Positions 39,775 through 47,865 of a stretch of DNA of 64,000 bases are shown piece by piece. The notes beneath the pieces were generated by a model. It was not told the DNA's origin, searched no databases, and saw only the letters and a list, made by a program, of their open reading frames with translations. The stretch's first letter is position 1; each line of letters starts with the position of its first letter. The position numbers were made by a program, and so were the translations under genes. The stretch comes from an uncultured Gemmatimonadota bacterium (GTDB lineage: Bacteria > Gemmatimonadota > Gemmatimonadetes > Gemmatimonadales > Gemmatimonadaceae): the NCBI GenBank assembly GCA_902826615.1, contig CADEFN010000011.1, forward strand, positions 19,333 to 83,332, written 5' to 3'.

Positions 39775-39780
39775 TATACT
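39775..39780 (+). promoter_or_regulatory. possible -10 element before the tail tube gene
   Basis: TATACT within TTATATACT, 22 bases before ATG 39803 and 42 before 39822. No clear -35. The out-of-frame ATG at 39803 has the better ribosome leader, so initiation here deserves attention. Confidence 0.35.
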
Positions 39781-39821
39781 CGCGCAGGAAGGACGACCAT
39801 TGATGGCATGGAGGCCACAGG

Positions 39822-41333
39822 ATGGTCCAGTCGGCAGTCAAGCCGCTTACCGCTTCTCAGGCCCGCCTGTGGCTGACTGAGAACGGCGCGAGCCCGGCCA
39901 ACGCGCCGGAGTACAAGGGCTTCGCCCGAGTCACCAACCCGACGGTATCTCGTGGCTCGACCACGCAGATCCGCATCCCCGACCCCAACCGGTACGGGTC
40001 ATTCCTCACCGTGGGCACCGTCCGCGGCGTCCCGGACCCCGGCTCGGTCAACATCGAGTCCCGCCGGGAACTGGGCCCCGTCTCCGAACTGCTGCGCATC
40101 TTCAACAAGCAATGCGCCGTGGACGTGCAGGTCCACTTCGGGGACTGTCAGGACCCGCAGAACTTCTCGGACGGCTGGGACACGGTACGTATCTTCGAGG
40201 ACGTGGAGCCCCAGCAGTGGTCCGGCTCGGACCACGGCGCGTTCGACGAGGGCAACGACGGCGCCCTGACCGAGACGCTGGGCGTGAACTTCGCGCGCGT
40301 CTACGACGTGAAGAAGCTGCGTGCCGCGGAGGTGGCGTCCTCGGACCTCACCGACGAGGCCGTCGACGTGATCATCGCCGATCAGGTGACGTGCGGTCAG
40401 TGTGGCCGCGTCTCTGACGGCTGCCAGATCGCCTTCATCCTCGTCGGGGACACGTCCGGTTCCCCCGGCCTGCCCCCGAAGGTCCTCTTCACGGAGGACG
40501 GCGGCTCCACGTGGAGTTCGTCGGTCATCACTACGCTCGGCCTTGCCGAGTCCCCCCTGCGCCTCGCGGCGGTGGGCACGGACCTCGTGGTCGTCTCGAA
40601 CGACTCCGGCTCCCTCCACTACGCGAACATTAACGACATCCTCGACGGCACCGAGTCGTGGTCGGAGGTGGCGACCGGCTTCGACGGCTCCGGCGCCCCG
40701 AACGCGATCTCCAGCGTCGCGCGCGACCGCACGTGGATCGCCGGTGACGGTGGCCGCATCTACCTCACCACCGACCCGGGCTCCGGTGTCACCGAGCAGG
40801 CAGACGGCTCCCAGACGGCCCAGAACCTGCTCGACATCCACGCGCTGGACCGCAACAACGTCGTCGCCGTGGGCGAGTCGAACGCGGTGCTCGTCACCGC
40901 CAACGGCGGCTCCACGTGGGCGGCGGTGACCGGCCCGGCCCCGGGTGTGAACATCCGCACCGTCTGGATGCTCTCGGTCAACGACTGGATCGTCGGCCTC
41001 AACGACGGGACGCTCTACTACACCCGCAACGCCGGTACGACGTGGACGGCCAAGAGCTTCCCGGGCTCGGGCGCCGGGACCGTCCGGCACGTCCGCTTCG
41101 CCTCCAAGAACGTCGGCTACATGGCCCACGTGACGGCGGCTGCCGCGGGCCGCATCCTGCGCACCATCGATGGTGGCAACTCGTGGGTGGTCCTGCCGGA
41201 AGAGGCGGGGCAGACCATCCCGGCCAACGACGCGATCAACCGGGTGGCGCCCTGCCCGGACGACCCGAACATCTGCTTCGGCGTCGGCCTCGCCGCTGAC
41301 GCCTCCGACGGGTTCGCGGTCAAGTTCTCGTAG
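39822..41333 (+). CDS. major tail (tube) protein with beta-propeller-like C-terminal half, 503 aa
   Basis: ATG at 39822. Residues 1-190 resemble a phage tail tube subunit: beta-rich with VSRGSTTQIRIPDPNRYGSF, FNKQCAVDVQVHFGDCQ, FEDVEPQQWSGSD. Residues 190-503 carry Asp-box-like turns EDGGSTW, ANGGSTW, RNAGTTW and IDGGNSW with intervening beta strands, as in Ycf48-like or sialidase propellers. The domain would be displayed on the tail surface. It is followed by a hairpin and the chaperone genes, the usual order. Confidence 0.78.
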   Translation: MVQSAVKPLTASQARLWLTENGASPANAPEYKGFARVTNPTVSRGSTTQIRIPDPNRYGSFLTVGTVRGVPDPGSVNIESRRELGPVSELLRIFNKQCAVDVQVHFGDCQDPQNFSDGWDTVRIFEDVEPQQWSGSDHGAFDEGNDGALTETLGVNFARVYDVKKLRAAEVASSDLTDEAVDVIIADQVTCGQCGRVSDGCQIAFILVGDTSGSPGLPPKVLFTEDGGSTWSSSVITTLGLAESPLRLAAVGTDLVVVSNDSGSLHYANINDILDGTESWSEVATGFDGSGAPNAISSVARDRTWIAGDGGRIYLTTDPGSGVTEQADGSQTAQNLLDIHALDRNNVVAVGESNAVLVTANGGSTWAAVTGPAPGVNIRTVWMLSVNDWIVGLNDGTLYYTRNAGTTWTAKSFPGSGAGTVRHVRFASKNVGYMAHVTAAAAGRILRTIDGGNSWVVLPEEAGQTIPANDAINRVAPCPDDPNICFGVGLAADASDGFAVKFS

Positions 41334-41342
41334 TACGCTGCT

Positions 41343-41388
41343 GGTGATGGGCGGGGGGGCTCCGCCGGGCTCCGCCCCGCCCATCACC
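41343..41388 (+). terminator. long GC hairpin after the tail tube gene
   Basis: GGTGATGGGCGGGG (41343-41356) and CCCCGCCCATCACC (41375-41388) give a perfect 14-base-pair stem starting 9 bases after the stop. It probably reduces readthrough from the highly expressed tail tube gene into the chaperone and tape measure genes. Confidence 0.7.
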
Positions 41389-41418
41389 CACGGCTCCCCG
41401 CGATGAAGGACGGCGGGC

Positions 41419-42096
41419 TTGACGACAGACGACCAGACTCACGAGGCCGCCCCCGAGGCGGCCTCTGCCACGCCGGGGCGCATCGACGCCCGGCAGTTCA
41501 CCTCCGCGGAGCAGGTACGCGAGATCACCCTGTCGAACGGGATCGTGCTCTCGCTGCGCCCCGTCCCGAACAAGCTGATCGCCGACGCCGCGGCATCCGT
41601 GCCCCAGCCGGTGGTCCCCCGGGTGCTCATCGAGGCCAAGAATGTGGAGGAGGAGAACCCGAACCACCCCGACTACATCAAGGCCTTGCAGGACCTCCCC
41701 CAGCGGCGCTCGGATGCCGCCTTCAACATGGCGCTCTCCATGGGTACCAACGTCGTGTATGTCCCCGAGGGGCTGTTTGGTCCCGATGATGACTGGCAGG
41801 GGCCGATCGTCGAGTCCTTCGAGGCGATCGGGGCGGAGCCGCCGGACTTCGCCGCCACGGGGCGACGCCGCTACCTCGACTGGCTCCGCAACTACGCGAT
41901 CCCCACCGAGGAGGAACTGGTCATCATCGGGCGGGTATGCATCACCTCGATCGCGGTGACCGAGGGAGAGGTGCAGAGCGCCGTCGATTCGTTTCGGCGT
42001 GGAGCGTCACGGGCTACCAATCTCTCAATCCAGATCTCCGCGGGGGATCTCGACGGGGATTCTCTACCGCCCGCCCTATCCGGGGCTGGTCCCTGA
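41419..42096 (+). CDS. tail assembly chaperone, first frame (G-type), 225 aa
   Basis: TTG at 41419 is the only start in frame near AAGGA (41406-41410). Position between tail tube and tape measure and the overlap with a second frame are classic for the lambda G/GT pair that chaperones the tape measure protein. The protein has a central helical part (EELVIIGRVCITSIAVTEGE). Its last 33 codons overlap the second frame. Confidence 0.8.
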   Translation: MTTDDQTHEAAPEAASATPGRIDARQFTSAEQVREITLSNGIVLSLRPVPNKLIADAAASVPQPVVPRVLIEAKNVEEENPNHPDYIKALQDLPQRRSDAAFNMALSMGTNVVYVPEGLFGPDDDWQGPIVESFEAIGAEPPDFAATGRRRYLDWLRNYAIPTEEELVIIGRVCITSIAVTEGEVQSAVDSFRRGASRATNLSIQISAGDLDGDSLPPALSGAGP

Positions 42097-42283
42097 GTAC
42101 GAGGAGCGCGAGGCGGCGCTGCACTGCCGGTACAACTGGACCGAGTGGTGCGCGCTGGAGCGTGACGAGCGGGTGCGGGGGATCGCCCAGTACCGCGTCT
42201 CCCAGATGGTCGAGATGGGCCGCTCGGACGCCGTGAACGCCTACATGGAGGCGGCCCAGCAGCGCAACGCCCGCGGTCGGTAG
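41999..42283 (+). CDS. tail assembly chaperone, second (T-type) frame, probably reached by frameshift
   Basis: The frame is offset by +1 (or -2) from the first chaperone, with coding character up to the stop at 42283: PPYPGLVPEYEERE, then YNWTEWCALERDERVRGIAQYRVSQMVEMG. This resembles the downstream half of frameshifted tail chaperones. The G run at 42042-42046 is a candidate slip site. The GTG at 41999 has no ribosome site, so independent initiation is unlikely. Confidence 0.7.
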   Translation: MERHGLPISQSRSPRGISTGILYRPPYPGLVPEYEEREAALHCRYNWTEWCALERDERVRGIAQYRVSQMVEMGRSDAVNAYMEAAQQRNARGR

Positions 42284-42317
42284 ATAATCCCCGAGGGACG
42301 GCTGGGACGGGGCACGG

Positions 42318-45300
42318 ATGCCCTTCGAGGAAGTTGGCGTTCGCGCAGTCGTCGCGGGCGCCGAGCAGTACGTCGCGAACGCCCAGCAGGTCAACGCTGC
42401 GACCTCGGGCATGGTGGCGGGCGCCGTCCGCGCCCAGACTTCCACCGCCCAGATGGCCGGGGCGCTCACGACCGCGGGCGCTGAGGTCACGCGCGCGACC
42501 GCCCGCATGGGCACCTCCCTCACCGCCGTCGGCGCCCAGATCCGCGAGGTGTCCGCGCAGGCCCTCCTCCTCGGCGCCGGGCTGGCCGCGCCGGGGACCG
42601 CCGCCGTCGCCTTCGCCATCTCGTTCGAGTCCGCGTTCGCTGGCGTGCGCAAGACGGTCGATGCCACGGAGGCGGAGTTCGCGCAGCTTCGCACCACCCT
42701 CCTCGACATGTCGCAGGAGCTACCCGTCTCGGCGGACGCCCTCTCGGGCGTCGCGGAGGCCGCGGGCCAGTTGGGGATCGCCTTCCAGAACATCCCGGGG
42801 TTTGTGCGCACCGTCACACAACTGGTGGAGACGACGAACCTCACGCTCGACGGGGCCGCGACGGGCCTCGCCCAGTTCGCCAACATCCTCCAGTTGCCGC
42901 AGGACCAGTTGGGGCGGGTGGGCGCCGCGCTCGTCGACCTCGGCAACAAGGGCGCCTCCACCGAGGTGCAGATTCTGGAGTTCGCGCTGCGCATCGCGGG
43001 CGCGGGCAAGGTCGTGGGGCTGTCCGCCGACCAGATCCTCGCCTTCGGCAACGGGCTGGCGTCCGTGGGCATCGAGGCGGAGGCCGGTGGCACCGCCATC
43101 TCCCGCACGTTCATCGAGCTTGCCAAGGCGGTGGACCTCGGCGGGGAGCAGTTGGAGCGCTTCGCGACCGTCGCGGGCCAGTCGGCGTCCGACTTCGCCC
43201 AAGCGTTCCGGGCGGACGCGGCAGCCGCCACCGTCACGTTCATCGAGGGGCTGGGGCGGATCACGGAGGCGGGCGAGGGCACGTTCTCCGTGCTGGAGGA
43301 ACTGTCCTTCAACGACGCCCGCCTCACCCGCTCCCTGCTCGCCGCGGCGGGTGCCGGGGACCTGCTGCGCCAGTCACTGGTCAACGGCGCGAACGCCTAC
43401 GCGGAGAACACGGCGCTGACGACGGAGTATTCCCGGCGCCTCGACACCGCGAGTGTGCAGGCGCGACTCCTCATCAACGACATCCGGCGGCTCGCGATCG
43501 ACACCGGCACGCTTCTCCTCCCCGCGTTCCGGCAGGGCGTGGACCTTGCGCGCGCCCTTGTCGACGCCTTCTCCGCCATCCCTGCGCCCGTCAGGGCCGT
43601 TGCCGCAGGGTTGCTGGTGCTGGGAGGCGCGGCAACCGTCGCAGTGGCCTCTACGGGCCTCCTCGTGGGCTCTCTGCTCACGATCGCCGGTGGGCTGGGT
43701 GCGGGGGGCGCGGGAGGCGCCGCCGGTGGAGGTGGGCTCGTCGCCGTGGGAGCGCAGGCCGGGCTCGCCGCGACGGCGCTCCGCACGTTTGCGATCGGCG
43801 GGGTGGCGACCGCGGTGGCGGGACTCCGCACCCTCGGGCTCGCGCTCTCTACCGCACTCGCCTCGATGACGGCCTTCTCGGTCAACACGTCCGCCGCGGC
43901 TGCGTCGGCATTCCCTGCATTCGCCACGCAGGCCGGGGCCGCCGGGCGGGCGATCGGTGCCCTCGGAGCCGCTGCCGCGGCCTTCGCCGCCTCCAACCCC
44001 ATCCTCGCGGCGCTCACGGCCATCACCGTCGGGGTGGGCGCGGTGGTGATCGCCTTCGACCGGCTCGCCAATCGGGGCTTCGAGCGCGACTTCGAGCCGG
44101 TCATCCTGAAGCTCCGGGAGCTTCAGGATGAGCTACGCCGCACACGCGACGAGGTAAACGAGACGGCGGCGGCGCTGGCGGGTGGCCTGCCCAGTGGGGA
44201 GGAGCAGCTACCGGGGCTGACGGGCGCCCAGAGCGACCGTGCGCGCTTCCTCCAGCAGCAGTTGGAACTCCTCAACGGACGAGGGGCGGAGATCACCGAC
44301 CCCAACCTCTCCCAGCAGCAGCAGCTTGCCCGGGGGGACGTGGCCGCAGCGCTCGGCATCGAGCGACGGGGTGAAGCGCTCCGGGCACTGCGAGACGCCG
44401 AGGCGGAACTGAACCGGGTGCGTGGCGACTCCCGCTCGACGAGCACGGAGATCGCGAACGCCGAACTGGCCGTCTCGCTCGCCCAGCAGACGGTGGAGCG
44501 GTCCACCACCCGGGTGACCGAGGCGGGGCTGAACTTCATCAACTCGCTATCCGCCGAGGACCGCAAGCTCATCGCCGTCGCTGGGTCCACGCGGGCGCTC
44601 GCGGAGGAGCAGCGCGCGCTCAACGTCCTGAACGCGCGGCGCGACAACGCGCCATCCCCGGAGACACGGGCGCGCGCCGGGACGCTGGAGACGGAGACGG
44701 CGGAGGCGCCTCGCGGTGGGAGTGGGGCGGACCAGTCCCGCCAGCGCGCGATCGAGGCGTCAGCCGTGGCGTTCCAGCGACTCGCGGAGGCGCGCGCGCG
44801 GCTCACCGCCGTGGAATCGAACGCGCTCTCCACCGCGAACGATCTGGCCGCCGCCCAACTGGGCGTGGCGAACGCCTCCCAGCAGGCCTATCAGGCGGGC
44901 TTGCAGGTGATCGCCTCGACGGAGGCGGAGCGCACCGCCCAGCAGCGTGTCGCCGAGTCCTCCCGCCAGTACGCGGACGCGATCGCCAACGTGAACAGCG
45001 CGCAGGCCAACCTCGATGCCGTGCGTCGCTCCAGCACCGCCACGACCGAGGACGTGGAGCGGGCGGAACGCGATTTGGAGCAGGCGCAGCGCGACCTCCA
45101 GCGGATCTCGCAGGAACTGCCCGGTGACCTCTACGCCGTGGCGGGCGGACTCCGGGCGGTGGCCGCCGACAGCGACGCGGCTGCCGCCGGGCAGCGCGCG
45201 CTCGCGGACGCCATGGCGGACGTGGCGCGGGAGGCGGATGCGCAGCGGAGTGCGTTCGAGGCCGTGTTCGACCCCGACGAGCAGGGCAATCTCGACGCCG

Positions 45301-45962
45301 CTGGGTTCGGTGCCCCCGAGGACTTCCCCGGGGGAGACACCGGCCTCGACGTGATCAACCGCCTCCGCGACGAGGCGGCGGCGGCGCGGCGTGGCGGCAG
45401 CGGCAGCAGCGGTGGCGGCAGTGCCGCGAAGGAGCCGGACGAGCGGCCATTTGGCGGTGAGCCGATCCTGCTCCAGCGCGCGCGTGCCGCCCAGCAGGTG
45501 CGCGAGCGCCAGTTGCAGGAACAGGCGGAGGCGGTGATCCGTCACGCGCTCGGCCTCGGCGGCAAGACGCGCGAGGAGGTGCAGATTCAGCAGGCGGCGA
45601 ACGACGCGGCCTTCGACGGCCTCCTCCTCCAGTTCAAGCAACTGGGGATCCTCGTCCCCGAGTCGCTGCGCGACATGTTCGACCGGATGCGGGACGCCGC
45701 GGAGGAGGAGGCGGAGAAGGGCGACGAGATCGGCGGCCTGCTCGGCTTCCTGATCGCCCGGCGGATCGGGCGCGGCCTCGACCCGACCGGTGGGCTCGTG
45801 GCCCTCCCCCCGGGGTACGCTACGGGCGGAGCGCAGCAGCAGGGCAACGGGACGACCGTGAACTTCGGGGACATCAACATCGCGCCCGGCGCGCCCCAGA
45901 CGGTGGGGGACATCATGCAGGGCGTGCAGGTCGGGGTCCTCTCGGCGTTTAGCTCGCGCTGA
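42318..45962 (+). CDS. tape measure protein, 1214 aa
   Basis: ATG at 42318. It is the longest gene of the window and lies right after the chaperones. Ala/Gly-rich helices at 380-580 include hydrophobic stretches (VAAGLLVLGGAATVAVAST), and long charged coiled coils run from about 590 to 1060. A TP901-type N-terminal core is suggested by FESAFAGVRKTVDATE and LPVSADALSGVAEAAGQLG. By the usual 1.5 angstrom per residue rule the tail would be near 180 nm, typical of a siphovirus. Confidence 0.92.
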   Translation: MPFEEVGVRAVVAGAEQYVANAQQVNAATSGMVAGAVRAQTSTAQMAGALTTAGAEVTRATARMGTSLTAVGAQIREVSAQALLLGAGLAAPGTAAVAFAISFESAFAGVRKTVDATEAEFAQLRTTLLDMSQELPVSADALSGVAEAAGQLGIAFQNIPGFVRTVTQLVETTNLTLDGAATGLAQFANILQLPQDQLGRVGAALVDLGNKGASTEVQILEFALRIAGAGKVVGLSADQILAFGNGLASVGIEAEAGGTAISRTFIELAKAVDLGGEQLERFATVAGQSASDFAQAFRADAAAATVTFIEGLGRITEAGEGTFSVLEELSFNDARLTRSLLAAAGAGDLLRQSLVNGANAYAENTALTTEYSRRLDTASVQARLLINDIRRLAIDTGTLLLPAFRQGVDLARALVDAFSAIPAPVRAVAAGLLVLGGAATVAVASTGLLVGSLLTIAGGLGAGGAGGAAGGGGLVAVGAQAGLAATALRTFAIGGVATAVAGLRTLGLALSTALASMTAFSVNTSAAAASAFPAFATQAGAAGRAIGALGAAAAAFAASNPILAALTAITVGVGAVVIAFDRLANRGFERDFEPVILKLRELQDELRRTRDEVNETAAALAGGLPSGEEQLPGLTGAQSDRARFLQQQLELLNGRGAEITDPNLSQQQQLARGDVAAALGIERRGEALRALRDAEAELNRVRGDSRSTSTEIANAELAVSLAQQTVERSTTRVTEAGLNFINSLSAEDRKLIAVAGSTRALAEEQRALNVLNARRDNAPSPETRARAGTLETETAEAPRGGSGADQSRQRAIEASAVAFQRLAEARARLTAVESNALSTANDLAAAQLGVANASQQAYQAGLQVIASTEAERTAQQRVAESSRQYADAIANVNSAQANLDAVRRSSTATTEDVERAERDLEQAQRDLQRISQELPGDLYAVAGGLRAVAADSDAAAAGQRALADAMADVAREADAQRSAFEAVFDPDEQGNLDAAGFGAPEDFPGGDTGLDVINRLRDEAAAARRGGSGSSGGGSAAKEPDERPFGGEPILLQRARAAQQVRERQLQEQAEAVIRHALGLGGKTREEVQIQQAANDAAFDGLLLQFKQLGILVPESLRDMFDRMRDAAEEEAEKGDEIGGLLGFLIARRIGRGLDPTGGLVALPPGYATGGAQQQGNGTTVNFGDINIAPGAPQTVGDIMQGVQVGVLSAFSSR

Positions 45963-45964
45963 CC

Positions 45965-46336
45965 ATGACGGACCCCTGCGACCTCCGGTTCACGCTCGAC
46001 GGGGTAGTGCTCGGCGCTCAGCCGCTCAGCGTGCAGTTGCACGAGGCGGAGCCGGAGCGGCGCGAGACGCTGCGTGGCTACTTCGCCTCCCGCGCGCAGG
46101 AGGGGCGGATCGCCCGCGTCGAGTGGGGCGCCCTCCCCGCCTACCTGATGGGCGACATCCGCTCCCTCATGGACGCCCGGGGCGTGCACTCGCTCTCATG
46201 GATCGAGCCGGACGGCACGACCGTCTCGCTCGCGCAGGCGATCCCCGAGGCGGAGGAGACGGAGTGGAGCTACTTCGAGGCCCCCTTCTACCGCCCCTTC
46301 AGCCTCGTGTTCATGGAAGCGCAGCCTGACCCGTGA
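45965..46336 (+). CDS. tail-tip protein, 123 aa (paralogue of the next gene's C-terminus)
   Basis: ATG at 45965, 2 bases after the tape measure stop. It aligns with the last 120 residues of the 46333-47865 protein: CDLRFTLDGVVLGAQPLSV against CAVVDFAVNGHIFAYQPVSV, and SWIEPDGTTVSLA against QWVEPDGSMRLA. Position after the tape measure suggests a distal-tail-like role. Confidence 0.7.
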   Translation: MTDPCDLRFTLDGVVLGAQPLSVQLHEAEPERRETLRGYFASRAQEGRIARVEWGALPAYLMGDIRSLMDARGVHSLSWIEPDGTTVSLAQAIPEAEETEWSYFEAPFYRPFSLVFMEAQPDP

Positions 46337-47865
46337 GAATCAACACCGGGACCTACACGGGGAACGGCAGTGCTGGGCGGGTGATCAGTGGCGTCGGGTT
46401 CCAGCCCGACGTGGTGATGATCAAGGCATCAAACTCGAATGAGGCCGTCTGGAAGTTCTCGACGATGCCCGCCACCTCGGCGAAGGCGATGGGGAACGGC
46501 GATCTCCAGACCAATCAAATAACCGGGCTCAACTCTGACGGGTTTGTCGTCGGGAACGCGTCAAATGTAAACGGCAGTTTGGTGACCTACCGCTGGTTCG
46601 CGCTGGAGGTGGATGGCGTCGACAGCAACGTCATCTCGTACAGCGGGAACGGGGCGGATGACCGGTCGATTACCGGGGTGGGGTTTCAGCCGGATCTCGT
46701 AGTGATCATCCCCGAGGGAATCACCGCGCGCACGTGGTGGCGCACCGTGGAGCACCCGGCGGGCGAGTCGCAGGAACACAACGCCGCGAACGTGGCGAAT
46801 GCGATCCAAGCCTTTGAGGCAGACGGGTTTCAGGTGGGCACCACGACGGTTAACTCCGTCGGTGCCACGTACCACGCACTCTGTCTCGCCAAGGTGGCGG
46901 GCTCGTTCAACATCGTGGAGTACACGGGGAACGCGACCGATAACCGCGATATCGCGCACGGGCTGGGTTCCAGCCCCCTGCTGGCCCTGATTCTCTCGCA
47001 GACGAGCGCACAGCAGATGGTGGGGCGCTTCAGCCTCCACGTCGGCGACCTTACATCGCTGCTGCCCGTGACCTCAGCCGCCGACTTCGCAAACGCGATT
47101 CAGGCGATGGACGCCACAAATGTGCAGGTCGGCACGCATGCCCGGGTAAACACATCCGCCGAAACCTACACCCTGATGACGTTTAGTCAGTCGCCGTTCG
47201 GCTCTGGGGCGCCACTGCTGCCCTCGCTGCTGTCGGGCGGGGCGGGGGAGCAGGCACCCGCCGGGCAGGGATTGCCCACGCTCCCCTCGCTCATCTCCGG
47301 GGGTGGCGGGACGTTGCAGCCCGAGGGCGTCGGCGCCACCTCACTCGCGGCCCTGCTGGCCGCCGTCGTCGGCGTCATGCAGCCGGAGGGGATCGGCGCC
47401 GGGACGCTCCCGGGGTTGACCAGCTTCGGGCGCGCCGTGTCCTCGCTGCTCTCCGGGCAGGAGGCGCCGGGAAGCGTCTACCAGCCGGGCGGGCCGAATA
47501 TCGACTGTGCCGTCGTCGACTTCGCCGTCAACGGCCACATCTTTGCCTACCAGCCCGTGTCCGTGCGGATGGTCACGCGCCAGAACGCGCTCCGCCGCAT
47601 GCGCTCCGGGTGGCACCGCGGCACGCGCCAGATGGGGCGGCGGTTCGTGATCCAGTGGGGAGAGACGGCGCTGCTCAGCGACGCCGTGGCGGAGATCCGC
47701 CAGCACCTCGCCCCGCTCAACCTCACGGTCCAGTGGGTGGAGCCGGACGGCTCCATGCGGCTCGCTAACGTGCTGCGCGGTAAGCTCGTCACCCAGTGGT
47801 CGCAGACGCAGCGAGGGTTCTACTACCCGGTGATCGTGGAGCTATTCGAGCGAGAGGACTTCTAG
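46333..47865 (+). CDS. tail-tip protein with adhesin repeats, 21-residue repeats and tail-tip domain, 510 aa
   Basis: GTG at 46333 overlaps the previous stop. Residues 1-290 hold three diverged copies of a module beginning (T/S)GNGxxxRxIxGVGFQPD(V/L)V, a pattern seen in phage receptor-binding proteins. Residues 292-370 carry the 21-residue repeat found in the 16333 gene (LPTLPSLISGGGG, AGTLPGLTS). Residues 390-510 duplicate the 123-residue protein upstream. Base composition is lower in GC in the first 900 bases than around, suggesting separate origin. Confidence 0.78.
   Translation: MRINTGTYTGNGSAGRVISGVGFQPDVVMIKASNSNEAVWKFSTMPATSAKAMGNGDLQTNQITGLNSDGFVVGNASNVNGSLVTYRWFALEVDGVDSNVISYSGNGADDRSITGVGFQPDLVVIIPEGITARTWWRTVEHPAGESQEHNAANVANAIQAFEADGFQVGTTTVNSVGATYHALCLAKVAGSFNIVEYTGNATDNRDIAHGLGSSPLLALILSQTSAQQMVGRFSLHVGDLTSLLPVTSAADFANAIQAMDATNVQVGTHARVNTSAETYTLMTFSQSPFGSGAPLLPSLLSGGAGEQAPAGQGLPTLPSLISGGGGTLQPEGVGATSLAALLAAVVGVMQPEGIGAGTLPGLTSFGRAVSSLLSGQEAPGSVYQPGGPNIDCAVVDFAVNGHIFAYQPVSVRMVTRQNALRRMRSGWHRGTRQMGRRFVIQWGETALLSDAVAEIRQHLAPLNLTVQWVEPDGSMRLANVLRGKLVTQWSQTQRGFYYPVIVELFEREDF
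47205..47440 (+). repeat. 21-codon repeats homologous to those at 17401-18471
   Basis: Four units of 63 bases read APLLPSLLSGGAGEQAPAGQ, PTLPSLISGGGGTLQPEG, ATSLAALLAAVVGVMQPEG and AGTLPGLTSFGRA. The repeat period and consensus match the 861-residue protein 29 kb away. Confidence 0.75.
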
